From CAVPWP01 sp050789285 (GTDB taxonomy: Bacteria > Pseudomonadota > Alphaproteobacteria > Rhodobacterales > Rhodobacteraceae), in NCBI RefSeq assembly GCF_050789285.1, contig NZ_JBOUVX010000004.1, positions 339,599-403,598 of the forward strand: a DNA stretch of 64,000 nt. The letters run 5' to 3'. The position numbers and the translations under genes were made by a program. The notes beneath the pieces are model-generated. The model was not told the origin of the DNA. It made no database searches and saw nothing but the letters and a program-made list of their open reading frames with translations. Below, in pieces: positions 16,401 to 26,168 of the stretch (positions are counted from its first letter, which is position 1; the number at the start of each line of letters is the position of its first letter).

Positions 16401-17231
16401 ATGGCCCGCGCCGTCACAGCCCGCCGCAAGACGATCAACACCGCACTGGCCTGGACCGTCGGCCTGCTGATCTTCTTCCCGATCCTCTGGACGATCCTGA
16501 CAAGCTTCAAGACCGAGGCCGAGGCCATCGCCTCGCCACCGAGTTTCTTGTTCTTCGACTGGACGCTCGAGAACTACAGCGTCGTCCAGGAACGCTCGGA
16601 CTACTTCCGGCACTTCATGAACTCGGTGATCATCGCCGGCGGCTCGACGCTTCTGGGGGTTCTCATCGCGGTTCCGGCCGCCTGGTCCATGGCCTTCGTG
16701 CCCTCGCGGCGAACCAAGGACATCCTGCTCTGGATGCTGTCCACGAAGATGCTGCCGGCGGTCGGGGTCCTGTACCCGATCTACCTGATCTTCATTCAGC
16801 TGGGACTTCTCGATACCCGCACCGGCCTCGTCATCGTCATCATGCTGATCAACCTGCCGATCATCGTCTGGATGCTGTTCACCTACTTCAAGGAGATCCC
16901 CGGCGAGATCCTCGAGGCGGCGCGCATGGACGGGGCGTCGCTGCGGGAGGAGATCCTGTACGTGCTGACGCCGATGGCCGTGCCCGGCATCGCCTCGACG
17001 ATCCTGCTGAACTTCATTCTGGCCTGGAACGAGGCGTTCTGGACGTTGAACCTGACCGCCGCCGGGGCCGCACCGCTGACCGCCTTCATCGCCAGCTACT
17101 CAAGCCCCGAGGGCCTGTTCTACGCCAAGCTGTCGGCGGCATCGACCATGGCGATCGCGCCCATCCTGATCCTGGGATGGTTCAGCCAGAAGCAACTTGT
17201 CCGCGGCCTGACCTTCGGCGCCGTGAAGTAG
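16401..17231 (+). CDS. smoG: Polyol ABC transporter permease, MalG type
   Basis: 276 residues with about six membrane segments. The EAA coupling loop reads LEAARMDGASLREEILYVLTP near residue 175, and the N-terminal FPILWTILTSFKTEAEA is typical of MalG-type permeases of sugar importers. GAGGAGGTAG lies ahead of the ATG. It forms the channel with SmoF; smoK follows after 10 nt, so the four transport genes are on one transcript. Confidence 0.88.
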   Translation: MARAVTARRKTINTALAWTVGLLIFFPILWTILTSFKTEAEAIASPPSFLFFDWTLENYSVVQERSDYFRHFMNSVIIAGGSTLLGVLIAVPAAWSMAFVPSRRTKDILLWMLSTKMLPAVGVLYPIYLIFIQLGLLDTRTGLVIVIMLINLPIIVWMLFTYFKEIPGEILEAARMDGASLREEILYVLTPMAVPGIASTILLNFILAWNEAFWTLNLTAAGAAPLTAFIASYSSPEGLFYAKLSAASTMAIAPILILGWFSQKQLVRGLTFGAVK

Positions 17232-17241
17232 GGGGAAGGAC

Positions 17242-18246
17242 ATGGGACGCATCGTACTCGACAAGGTAATGAAGAATTTCGGCGAGGTGACCGTGATCCC
17301 GCCGCTCGACCTCGAGATCGAGGATGGCGAGTTCGTGGTCTTCGTGGGCCCGTCAGGCTGCGGGAAATCGACCCTCCTGCGCCTGATTGCGGGGCTCGAA
17401 GATGTGTCGGGCGGCAAGATCCGGATCGACGGGGAAGACGCGACGATGGTTCCGCCCGCCAAGCGGAGGCTCGCCATGGTCTTCCAGTCCTACGCGCTTT
17501 ACCCGCACATGTCGGTCCGAAAGAACATCGCCTTTCCTCTTCGGATGGCGAAGCTTCCGCAAGAGGAAATCGACAAACGGGTAAAGAACGCGGCCGCCGT
17601 CCTGAACCTGACCGACTATCTTGAACGCCGTCCCGGCCAGCTTTCGGGCGGCCAGCGCCAGCGCGTGGCCATTGGCCGCGCGATCGTGCGGGAACCGGCG
17701 GCGTTCCTATTCGACGAGCCGCTTTCGAACCTCGATGCCGCGCTGCGTGTCGGCATGCGGCTTGAAATCAGCGAGCTTCACAAAAGGCTCCAAACCACGA
17801 TGATCTACGTGACCCACGACCAGGTCGAAGCGATGACAATGGCCGACAAGATCGTGGTTCTGCGCGCGGGCAACATCGAACAGGTCGGCAGCCCTCTCGA
17901 ACTCTACCGCGAACCACGAAACCTGTTCGTGGCGGGCTTCATCGGATCTCCGCGCATGAACTTCATCGAAGGCGCCGAGGCGCAGAAGCTTGGCGCGCAC
18001 ACGATCGGCATTCGTCCCGAGCACATCGACGTCGTCTCGGATGGAGGGCGTTGGGAAGGTCGCGTGGGTGTCGCGGAACACCTGGGTTCGGACACCTTCT
18101 TTCACATCCACGACACCGGCCTCGGGGGCGTCCTGACCGTCCGGGCTTCGGGCGAGGTCGATTTCCGCCACGGCGACCGCATCCGGCTCAGCCCGCGCGA
18201 GGACCAGTTCCACCGGTTCGACCAGAAGGGGCTGCGGATCGCATGA
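17242..18246 (+). CDS. smoK: Polyol ABC transporter ATPase, MalK type
   Basis: 334 residues. Walker A GPSGCGKST, Q-loop MVFQSYALYPHMSV, signature LSGGQRQRVAIGRAI, Walker B AFLFDEPLSNLDA and switch His VTHDQVEAMTMAD are intact. The C-terminal third (from about residue 235, with IGIRPEHIDVV) is the TOBE/MalK-type regulatory domain. It drives sorbitol/mannitol uptake. The stop overlaps the smoS start as ATGA, so uptake and first oxidation are translationally coupled. Confidence 0.9.
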   Translation: MGRIVLDKVMKNFGEVTVIPPLDLEIEDGEFVVFVGPSGCGKSTLLRLIAGLEDVSGGKIRIDGEDATMVPPAKRRLAMVFQSYALYPHMSVRKNIAFPLRMAKLPQEEIDKRVKNAAAVLNLTDYLERRPGQLSGGQRQRVAIGRAIVREPAAFLFDEPLSNLDAALRVGMRLEISELHKRLQTTMIYVTHDQVEAMTMADKIVVLRAGNIEQVGSPLELYREPRNLFVAGFIGSPRMNFIEGAEAQKLGAHTIGIRPEHIDVVSDGGRWEGRVGVAEHLGSDTFFHIHDTGLGGVLTVRASGEVDFRHGDRIRLSPREDQFHRFDQKGLRIA

Positions 18247-19016
18247 AGCGGCTCGACGGAAAGACGGCCCTCATCACGGGCGCCGCACGCGGGATCGGGC
18301 TTGCCTTCGCCGAGGCGTACCTCCGCGAGGGTGCGCGCGTCGCCATCGCCGACATCGACATCGTCCGGGCGCGCGCGTCCGCCAAAGAACTTGGGCCCGA
18401 TGCGGTCGCGGTCGAGATGGACGTGACCCGTCAGGACAGCATCGACCGCGCGGTGACCGAAACGGTATCGGCACTTGGCCGCATCGACATCCTGATCAAC
18501 AACGCCGCAATCTTCACCGCGGCCCCGATCGTCGAGATCACGCGCCAGGACTATCAACGCGTCTTCGACATCAATGTGGCCGGCACGCTCTTCACGCTGC
18601 AGGCGGTCGCGCGCCACATGATCGAGCGCGGCATCCGTGGCCGGATCATCAACATGGCAAGCCAGGCCGGTCGGCGGGGCGAACCGCTGGTGGCCGTCTA
18701 TTGCGCCACGAAGGCGGCGGTCATCAGTCTTACGCAGTCGGCTGCGCTGAACCTGATCCCGCATGGGATCAACGTGAACGCCATCGCGCCGGGCGTCGTG
18801 GACGGCGAACACTGGGACGGGGTCGACGCCTTCTTCGCGAAATACGAAGGAAAGGCCCCCGGACAGAAGAAGAAGGAAGTGGGGTCCAGCGTTCCCTACG
18901 GCCGGATGGGCCGGGCCGAGGACCTTACCGGGATGGCGGTCTTCCTTGCCAGCGCCGAGGCCGAGTACATCGTGGCCCAGTGTTACAACGTGGACGGCGG
19001 CCAATGGATGAGCTGA
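18243..19016 (+). CDS. smoS: Sorbitol dehydrogenase, short-chain type
   Basis: 257 residues, a classical short-chain dehydrogenase: cofactor motif TGAARGIG at residues 11-18, NNAA at about 88, catalytic Ser in NMASQAGRRG and Tyr-x3-Lys in VYCATKAA. Matches SmoS by position: oxidation of D-sorbitol to fructose (also galactitol or iditol in the known enzyme) with NAD+. The last 13 nt overlap the start of mtlK, a tight coupling. Substrate assignment comes from operon context. Confidence 0.88.
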   Translation: MKRLDGKTALITGAARGIGLAFAEAYLREGARVAIADIDIVRARASAKELGPDAVAVEMDVTRQDSIDRAVTETVSALGRIDILINNAAIFTAAPIVEITRQDYQRVFDINVAGTLFTLQAVARHMIERGIRGRIINMASQAGRRGEPLVAVYCATKAAVISLTQSAALNLIPHGINVNAIAPGVVDGEHWDGVDAFFAKYEGKAPGQKKKEVGSSVPYGRMGRAEDLTGMAVFLASAEAEYIVAQCYNVDGGQWMS

Positions 19017-20497
19017 GCGCCACACAGCCCGTCCCGCTGCGGAACGCCACCCTTTCCGATCTGCCGGAGGCGATCCTCCGCCCCCGCTATGACCGCGCGC
19101 GGCTTACCCCCGGCATCGTCCACATCGGGCTTGGAAATTTTCACCGTGCGCATCAGGCGTGGTACCTTCACCGCCTCATGCAGGAGGGGCATGCGCAGGA
19201 CTGGGCGATCCTTGGCGCCGGCGTGCGCCCACAGGACGGCGCGACGCGAGAGAAGCTTCTTGCGCAGGATTGCCTGACCACGCTGATCGAGCTTGACCCC
19301 GACGGAACGGCGGCCGAGGTGACTGGCGCAATGATCGGCTTCCTTCCGATCGAGGACGGCAACGGTTCGCTGATCGCCGCCATGGCCGACCCGCGCATCC
19401 GCATCGTCTCTCTTACGGTCACCGAAGGCGGCTATTTCCTTGACCCCGTGACCGGGGGCTTCGACGCGACCCACCCCGATATCCGCCACGATGCCGAGCA
19501 CCCGTCTGCGCCCCGTACCGCCTTCGGTGCGATGATCGCCGCGTTGCGACGCCGGCGCGACGAAGGTCACGGGCCCTTCACCGGCCAGTGCTGTGACAAC
19601 CTGCAGGGCAACGGCGCGATCCTCAGGCAGACCGTCGTGTCGCTTGCCCGCCTGTCGGACCCGGACCTGGCCGCGTGGATCGACCGCCACTGCAGCTTCC
19701 CGAATTCCATGGTCGACTGCATCGTGCCCGCGACGGGCCCCGGCGAGATCGCGCTGGTCCGGCGCCTGGGCATCGACGACGCCGCCCCGGTGACGCACGA
19801 GAACTTCCGGCAGTGGGTGATCGAGGATGACTTCTGTGCCGGCCGTCCCGACTGGGACCGGGTGGGCGCGACCTTTTCGGACCGCGTGCACGACTACGAG
19901 CGGATGAAGATCCGCATCCTGAACGGTGGTCATCAGGTCCTCGCCAACGCGGGTGAACTCCTGTCCTGCGGGACGATTGCCGATTGCATGGCCGATCCCG
20001 ACATCCGCGCCTTCTTCCACAAGGTCCAGCAGGACGAGATCGTCCCGTACGTCGCGCCCGTCCCCGGCATGACCCCTGGCGCCTATGCCGAACTCATCGA
20101 ACGGCGATTCTCGAACCCGTCGATCCACGATACTGCACGACGCGTCGCCTTCGACGGCTCGTCCCGGCACACTGGCTTCATCCTTCCGATCCTTCGGGAT
20201 GCGCTCGCTGCCGGGGGCCAGGTCGAAGGACTGGCCCTGACCGAGGCCCTTTGGTCCCGGATGTGCGCGGGCCTTCGCGAGGACGGCACGACGATCGCGC
20301 CGAACGACCCGAGCTGGGAGTCCCTTCAAGCCGCGGCGCGCAAGGCACGGACACGGCCCCGCGCCTGGCTTGAACAAGGCCACATCTACGGTGATCTTGC
20401 GCAGGACACGAGGTTCGCTGAGGCCTTCGAGGGTTGCCTGTCGCACATCTGGGCGTCGGGCACCCGGGCGACGCTGAGGGCTTTCGCGAAGCGATAG
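19004..20497 (+). CDS. mtlK: Mannitol 2-dehydrogenase, long-chain type
   Basis: 497 residues from ATG 19004; the polyol-specific long-chain dehydrogenase signature GLGNFHRAHQ lies near residue 41, and the catalytic lysine region MKIRILNGGHQ near residue 302. It converts D-mannitol to D-fructose with NAD+, complementing SmoS. Slightly longer at the N terminus than I recall for the R. sphaeroides enzyme (about 477). It is the last gene of the operon here: no sugar kinase follows, so the fructose made must be phosphorylated by an enzyme encoded elsewhere. Confidence 0.88.
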   Translation: MDELSATQPVPLRNATLSDLPEAILRPRYDRARLTPGIVHIGLGNFHRAHQAWYLHRLMQEGHAQDWAILGAGVRPQDGATREKLLAQDCLTTLIELDPDGTAAEVTGAMIGFLPIEDGNGSLIAAMADPRIRIVSLTVTEGGYFLDPVTGGFDATHPDIRHDAEHPSAPRTAFGAMIAALRRRRDEGHGPFTGQCCDNLQGNGAILRQTVVSLARLSDPDLAAWIDRHCSFPNSMVDCIVPATGPGEIALVRRLGIDDAAPVTHENFRQWVIEDDFCAGRPDWDRVGATFSDRVHDYERMKIRILNGGHQVLANAGELLSCGTIADCMADPDIRAFFHKVQQDEIVPYVAPVPGMTPGAYAELIERRFSNPSIHDTARRVAFDGSSRHTGFILPILRDALAAGGQVEGLALTEALWSRMCAGLREDGTTIAPNDPSWESLQAAARKARTRPRAWLEQGHIYGDLAQDTRFAEAFEGCLSHIWASGTRATLRAFAKR

Positions 20498-20791
20498 CCC
20501 GGCCGCGCCCGCGCGAGTTCGTCGCACGCAGCGCCCCACCCGTGATTGCGCCGGGGTGTGACCCGATCGACCGGCCGTGGAAACATGCGCAATCGCGGAC
20601 CGAAAGCGTCAGGACCGCGCCTTGCGCCGTCTTTGTCGGGCGGCACGGTCCTTGCGTGGGAGATAGGGCCGCGTGCGCGCATCACTGGACACGCGGCGGG
20701 CCTGCCCGGACAATGGCATCTCGGGGCTGCCCCGGGGCTGACCCGACACGGCAGACCGGATGGGTGCCGCGCGACGCAAGGGACCGACGTG

Positions 20792-22174
20792 ATGGATGGC
20801 GAAGACCAGACAATTGTCGAGCAGGAGATCGAGGAATTCGCCGATCTGGCCGGGGCGCAGCTTCGGCGCATCTACGACTGGCTCGACGCCAATCTGCTCA
20901 CCCTCGAGTCCCTCTATCAGCTGGCGGCAATCGGCGTCACCTTCACACTTGCCTGGCTTCTTCACAGCCGATTCAAGCGCCTCCTCGAAGACACGAGCCG
21001 CGAACGTAAGCTGGGGCCAGCGGTGCAGCGCCTTGTCCGTACCGTTGCCGCGATCTCGCTGCCGGTCGTGTGGGTTCTCTTTCTTGGCGTCACGATCAAC
21101 GTCTTCGAAGCAATCGGCTGGCCGATCCAGTTCCTGAGGCTGGTTTCAAGTCTGCTGCTGGCCTTCATCGCGATCAACATCGTTTCGATCTTCATCCCCT
21201 CGGCATACTGGAGCAAGGTGTTCTCGTGGGTCGCCTGGATCGTGGCGGCGCTCAACGCTGTCGGGCTTCTGGATGTCGTGATCGAATGGCTTCGGGCCAC
21301 CGGGGTCACGATCGGGGCCGTCAACATAACGGCGTGGAGCATTGCAAAGGCGCTGATGCTGGCGGCCGTCCTTGTCTGGGCGGCAAATGCCTTGGCCGCC
21401 GCTTTCGAACGGCGGCTGCAGAAGTCCCGAAAGATGAGCGTGGCCCTCAGACTTCTGGTGGTCAGACTTCTGCGTCTGGTCCTGCTGTTTCTGGCCGTGA
21501 TCATCGCCTTGTCGGCGGTCGGCATCGACCTGACCGCATTTGCCATCTTCTCGGGCGCGGTCGGCGTCGGCGTCGGTCTTGGCCTGCGACGGACCGTAGA
21601 GAACCTGATCGCAAGCTATACCCTTCTGGCCGATGAATCGATCAAGCCGGGCGATGTCATCGAGGTGGAGACCGTGAGTGGTCCGACCTACGGGCAGGTC
21701 CGCAAGATGACCACGCGCTATGTGTCGGTGCTGACGCGGGACGGGACCGAGACGCTTATTCCCAACGAAGTCCTGATGGCCAATCCGCTTACGAATTGGT
21801 CCCATTCGGACAAGCCGATCCGCCGGCGGATCCCCTTCGGGATCTCCTACGAGGCGGATGTGGAACTGGCGCGCAGGCTAAGCGTCGAAGCCTCGCTGGA
21901 TGTTCCACGCGTCTTGAAGGATCCGCCGCCGCGATGCCTGATGCGCGGCTTCGGAGACAGCTCGATCGACCTGGAGTTGCGGTTCTGGATCGATGATCCC
22001 GAGGAGGGCGTCGCCAATGTGGCAAGCGATGTCCTGCTCGGGATGTGGCGCAGGTTCCAGGAACACGGCATCGAGATTCCCTATCCGCAACACGACCTGC
22101 ACCTGCGGAGCGCCGTGGTTCTGCCAACGCCCGGCGGAAAAGGGATCGCCCCGGATGAAGGGGGCACTGAATGA
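20792..22174 (+). CDS. MscS-family mechanosensitive channel
   Basis: 460 residues, read from ATG 20792 with AAGGGA upstream. Four or five membrane segments come first; the last (near DLTAFAIFSGAVGVGVGLGL) is the glycine/alanine-rich pore helix of MscS, followed by the beta domain (PGDVIEVE, VSVLTRDGTETLIPNEVL, NWSHSD) and an alpha/beta C-terminal domain. It should open under membrane tension to release solutes during osmotic downshock. It opens a run of envelope and ion-homeostasis genes. Confidence 0.85.
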   Translation: MDGEDQTIVEQEIEEFADLAGAQLRRIYDWLDANLLTLESLYQLAAIGVTFTLAWLLHSRFKRLLEDTSRERKLGPAVQRLVRTVAAISLPVVWVLFLGVTINVFEAIGWPIQFLRLVSSLLLAFIAINIVSIFIPSAYWSKVFSWVAWIVAALNAVGLLDVVIEWLRATGVTIGAVNITAWSIAKALMLAAVLVWAANALAAAFERRLQKSRKMSVALRLLVVRLLRLVLLFLAVIIALSAVGIDLTAFAIFSGAVGVGVGLGLRRTVENLIASYTLLADESIKPGDVIEVETVSGPTYGQVRKMTTRYVSVLTRDGTETLIPNEVLMANPLTNWSHSDKPIRRRIPFGISYEADVELARRLSVEASLDVPRVLKDPPPRCLMRGFGDSSIDLELRFWIDDPEEGVANVASDVLLGMWRRFQEHGIEIPYPQHDLHLRSAVVLPTPGGKGIAPDEGGTE

Positions 22175-22537
22175 TGCCTCCGACCCTTGCTTGCGACCTG
22201 CGGGAAGCGCCTCGACGCACCGCAGATCGTCCGCATGACCGTTGCCCCGATACCCGCCGTGGGGGCGACTTCTTCCGGCGAAAAGGGAAGCGTCGGATGA
22301 CCCGCGCGCAGTTCTTCCCGAAGTGGCGTGTGTCCCAAGAGACCGGCCTTGAGCAGACCCAGGCCTGAGTGGCTTGCGACCGCCACCGGTGCCGATCTTC
22401 CATGGCTGTCCGAGATCGGGAACCGGCCCAAGCCGGCGGCCGTTCTGGACCACGACCATGCCACCTGATCTGATGGGTCGGAGCCGCCGTCCCGAGGCAT
22501 GGACCGACGACCGACGCCTCACGCAAAGGAGGGGAAC
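22175..22537. other. Intergenic stretch before mgtE
   Basis: 363 nt without a convincing gene; small open frames give arginine-rich translations. A magnesium-sensing leader was looked for because mgtE follows, but none of the conserved M-box segments could be recognised. The only clear element is the strong ribosome-binding site AAAGGAGGGG directly before the mgtE start. Confidence 0.4.
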
Positions 22538-23953
22538 TTGAGCGAAGACAAGGACACCGGAGACACCCTCCTGATCGACCCTCAGCCCCCCGAGGCGGGC
22601 GGCGATGAGCGCACTGTAACCATGCGCGAACGGGTGAAGGCCGCAGTCGACGCCCGGGACGGAGAGGAACTTGCCGCGCTGCTCGATCCGTTGCCGATCT
22701 CGGCTGCCCTGCGCCAACTTCTGGCGCTGTCGGCCGAAGATCGGGACACGCTGCTGGAACTCGTGCCCACCGAACTGGCCGCCGCGCTCGTCGAGGAGGC
22801 GCCCCACGCGGCGGCCACGGACCTTGTCGAACGGCTCGAGTCCGAGCGTGCCGCCGAAATCATCGAGGAACTCGACTCGGACCTGCAGGCCGACCTGATC
22901 GGCGACCTCGACAAGGACGACGCCGAAGCAATTCTTGCGGAGATGGAGCCCGAGGACGCCGCGGATGTCCGCCGCCTTGTCGAGTACGAGGACGACACCG
23001 CCGGCGGCCTGATGGTGGCACAGGCGTTCCAGTTTCAGGACACCGCGACGGTCGGAATGGTCCTGCGCAGCTTCGTCGAGGAAGACGACGATTTCGAACG
23101 ATACCGCGGACAGCATCCTTACGTCCTCGATGCAGACGGGCGTCCGGTGGGCGTCGTGTCGCTACGCGGACTTCTCACCGCCCGGAGATCCGAGAAGCTC
23201 ACCTCGATCATGGTCCCGCCGCTGACCGTGCCGGTGACGGCCACGCTTCTGGAGCTTGAGGACCTCTTCGACGAATACCCCTTCCTCGGCCTGCCCGTGG
23301 TCGAGGCGGACGGTCGTCTGGTCGGCGTTGTCAGCCGGGACGGCGTCCGGGACGCGGCGCTTGAAAGGGCGGAAAGCGAAAGCCTGAAGCGTCAGCAGGT
23401 CGGCGACGAGCTTCGCTCGATGCCGATCTGGCTGCGGTCAAGACGGCGGCTTGCTTGGCTTTCGGCCAACATCATCCTCAACATCATCGCGGCGAGCGTC
23501 ATTTCGGCCTACGAGGAAACCTTGGCCGCGGTCATCGCCATCGCGGTGTTCCTGCCGATGGTGTCGGACATGTCGGGCTGTTCAGGCAACCAAGCTGTCG
23601 GCGTCACGATGCGCGAGTTGTCGCTTGGCCTCGTTCGGCCCAGGGATGCCTTCCGGGTCTGGGTCAAGGAGGCGTCGGTCGGGGTCATCAACGGCCTCGC
23701 CTTGGGAATTCTGATCGGCCTTGTCGCCTGGGCCTGGAAGGGAAATCCGTGGCTCGGTGTCGTGATCGGCATTGCGCTCGCGCTCAACACGGTCATCGCG
23801 GTGTCCATCGGCGGCGTGGTGCCTCTTGCCCTCAAGCGCATCGGGCAGGATCCGGCTGTCGCGTCCGGTCCGCTGCTGACGACGATCACCGACATGGCCG
23901 GCTTCTTCCTGGTCCTCAGCCTTGCGACACTGCTGATGCCTTACCTGATCTGA
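22538..23953 (+). CDS. mgtE: MgtE-type magnesium transporter
   Basis: 471 residues read from TTG 22538, which has a near-perfect ribosome-binding site (AAAGGAGGGG) 3-5 nt upstream; an upstream ATG at 22499 lacks one and lies before that site. Domains: acidic MgtE_N superhelical domain with repeated LVEEAPHAAATDLVERL-type helices, two CBS motifs (about residues 180-290), then five membrane segments with the selectivity region around FLPMVSDMSGCSGNQA. MgtE is a gated Mg2+ channel in the inner membrane closed by cytosolic Mg2+. Confidence 0.9.
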   Translation: MSEDKDTGDTLLIDPQPPEAGGDERTVTMRERVKAAVDARDGEELAALLDPLPISAALRQLLALSAEDRDTLLELVPTELAAALVEEAPHAAATDLVERLESERAAEIIEELDSDLQADLIGDLDKDDAEAILAEMEPEDAADVRRLVEYEDDTAGGLMVAQAFQFQDTATVGMVLRSFVEEDDDFERYRGQHPYVLDADGRPVGVVSLRGLLTARRSEKLTSIMVPPLTVPVTATLLELEDLFDEYPFLGLPVVEADGRLVGVVSRDGVRDAALERAESESLKRQQVGDELRSMPIWLRSRRRLAWLSANIILNIIAASVISAYEETLAAVIAIAVFLPMVSDMSGCSGNQAVGVTMRELSLGLVRPRDAFRVWVKEASVGVINGLALGILIGLVAWAWKGNPWLGVVIGIALALNTVIAVSIGGVVPLALKRIGQDPAVASGPLLTTITDMAGFFLVLSLATLLMPYLI

Positions 23954-24149
23954 TCGGCGCACGACCATGGGCGGGAAGGACCGGCGCCGCCCGGTCGCGG
24001 GCGAGGTGGGCGTGGTGTCCGTTCCGCCGCTTCGGCGCACCACGCACCTGCACCCCTGGAATCGCGTCTATCGAATTGCGCTCGCTCCACATTTCGGACA
24101 TGGATTCGGGCGTCGGCCTGGGCGCCGGTGCGACCGGGAACGGCATGAC

Positions 24150-25949
24150 ATGGCGATTGAAGCATCGAGCGTCATTTCCGGAACGATCCCCGCCATCGCG
24201 CTTGTGGGCGCCCTCGGCGTAGGGTCGCAGTGGCTTGCGTGGCGCTTCCAGCTTCCTGCGATCGTCCTCATGCTGGCGGCCGGGATCGTCGTCGGACCGG
24301 TGACGGGCATCCTCGATCCGGCGGCCGAGTTCGGGTCGCTGCTTGCGCCGCTGATTGCCGTGGCTGTCGCGATCATCCTGTTCGAAGGCGGGCTGACGCT
24401 CGACTTCAAGAAACTTGGAGACGCGGGGCGCGGCGTTCTCAGGCTGGTCGTGATCGGGGCTCCGCTCGGTTGGCTTCTCTCGGCGCTGGCGCTCCGGTAT
24501 GGCGCCGGTCTGACCTGGGAATCCTCGGTGGTCTTCGGTGGCATCATGATCGTGACCGGTCCGACGGTCATTGCGCCGCTGCTGCGGCAGGCGCGGCTGC
24601 AGCGCAGGCCGGCGGCCCTTCTGCAATGGGAAGCCATCGTCAACGACCCGATCGGTGCCATGGCCGCGGTCATCGCGTTCCAGGTCGTGCTGGCGCTTCG
24701 CGGAGTGGACGAAGTGGGCTTCGGTGCGATGGTGTTCGGCATCGCCTTCGCGGCCTTGCTGGGCTATGCCGCCGCGCGCGCGATCGTCTGGATGTTCCGC
24801 GACGCGCTTGTCCCGGAATACATGAAGGTCCCGGTGCTGTTCGCAGCGGTCCTTTCGGCCTTCGCGCTGGCCGACATCGTCCTGCACGAGAGCGGTCTTC
24901 TTGCCGTGACGGTCATGGGGCTGGTCATCGCGAACGCCAACCTGCCGTCCTATGAAGAACTCCGGCGCTTCAAGGAACATGCGACAGTCCTTCTGGTGTC
25001 CGGCCTCTTCATCCTGCTGGCGGCCTCGCTCGACTTCTCGGCGCTCGCCCAGCTTACGTGGCGCTCGGCGCTGTTCGTCCTGGCGGTGGTCCTACTGGTG
25101 CGGCCGCTGACCGTGTTCGCCTCCTTCATTGGCACCGACCTACCCTGGAGGGAACGCGCCCTCGTCGCGTTCACGGGGCCGAGAGGCATCGTCCTCATCG
25201 CCGTCGCCGGTCTGTTCGGAGAACGGCTTGCGGCGGCAGGCGTCCCGGACGGGGCTCTCGTCGCGCCGCTTGCCTTCGCCCTGGTGGTCGGGACGGTCGT
25301 GCTTCATGGCTTCAGCCTGACGCCGATGGCGCGCGCGCTTGGTGTCTCGGGCGGAGAGTCGCCCGGCGTTCTTCTTGTGGGGGGGTCCCGCTTCACCACC
25401 GGGTTGGGCGAGTCCCTTCAGAACGCCGGGATTCCGGTCCTGGTGACCGACCCCAACCGCACGAACCTGCGGCGCGCCAGATCAGCGGGCATCCCAACCT
25501 TCTATGGGGATATTCTGGGCGAGGCCGCCGAGCATTCGGTTGAGTTTCTCGAGTATCGCACCGTTCTGGCCGCAACGGACAACGACGCCTACAACACCCT
25601 TGTCGTCGCCGACCTCGGCCCCGAGTTCGGAAGGGACGAGGTCTGGCGGCTGGCAAGACCCACGGACAACCGGTCCCGCCACGCGCTTCCCCCCAGCCTG
25701 TCGGGGCGCGTGATAGGCGGCGGACGCACGTTCGAGCACCTCGAGGGCCTCATGTCCGAGGGATGGACGGTTCGCCTGACGCGCATGACCGACGAATTCG
25801 ACTTCGAAATGTGGCGTGAGCGCGTGCCCGATGCCCTGCTTCTTGGCGTCCTTCTTCCGACGGGCGAGGTGACCTTCCTGCCGGAAGCCCCGAAAGCCGG
25901 GCTTCCCGAGAACTCCCGCGCCATTTCGATCGCCCCGCCAGAGACCTGA
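24150..25949 (+). CDS. Sodium/potassium:proton antiporter (NhaP/CPA1 type) with TrkA-like domain
   Basis: 599 residues. About 12 membrane segments of the Na_H_Exchanger type from residue 10 to about 390, including the ILFEGGLTLDFKKL and GPRGIVLIAVAGLFG regions typical of CPA1 antiporters. The C-terminal third begins GVLLVGGSRFTTGLG and continues ...ILVTDPNRTNLRRAR-like, a TrkA-N Rossmann domain that binds nucleotides in related K+ transport proteins. ATG 24150 has GGGAA about 12 nt upstream. Probably exchanges Na+ or K+ for H+ at the inner membrane. Confidence 0.85.
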   Translation: MAIEASSVISGTIPAIALVGALGVGSQWLAWRFQLPAIVLMLAAGIVVGPVTGILDPAAEFGSLLAPLIAVAVAIILFEGGLTLDFKKLGDAGRGVLRLVVIGAPLGWLLSALALRYGAGLTWESSVVFGGIMIVTGPTVIAPLLRQARLQRRPAALLQWEAIVNDPIGAMAAVIAFQVVLALRGVDEVGFGAMVFGIAFAALLGYAAARAIVWMFRDALVPEYMKVPVLFAAVLSAFALADIVLHESGLLAVTVMGLVIANANLPSYEELRRFKEHATVLLVSGLFILLAASLDFSALAQLTWRSALFVLAVVLLVRPLTVFASFIGTDLPWRERALVAFTGPRGIVLIAVAGLFGERLAAAGVPDGALVAPLAFALVVGTVVLHGFSLTPMARALGVSGGESPGVLLVGGSRFTTGLGESLQNAGIPVLVTDPNRTNLRRARSAGIPTFYGDILGEAAEHSVEFLEYRTVLAATDNDAYNTLVVADLGPEFGRDEVWRLARPTDNRSRHALPPSLSGRVIGGGRTFEHLEGLMSEGWTVRLTRMTDEFDFEMWRERVPDALLLGVLLPTGEVTFLPEAPKAGLPENSRAISIAPPET

Positions 25950-26168
25950 CGAAAGGCCCGGGGCAATCTCGTCCCCTTTTCCGGCCCGCGCCAGCGCCCA
26001 GGTTCACTTTGCGCGACATGGCAGACACCACGTGATCTGGTCCGATCTTCAGCGAAACGGCCATGCCTGGCATCGCGTTCTCCGCACAAGCTCAAGGGAC
26101 CGACATCCCAACGGGCCGCCGGGACGCCCGGATGCACATGGTCCAGCCTTGAAACGAGGGCCGCCGGC

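Noticed and set aside
22175..22537. Magnesium riboswitch before mgtE
   Set aside because: None of the conserved M-box segments could be found.
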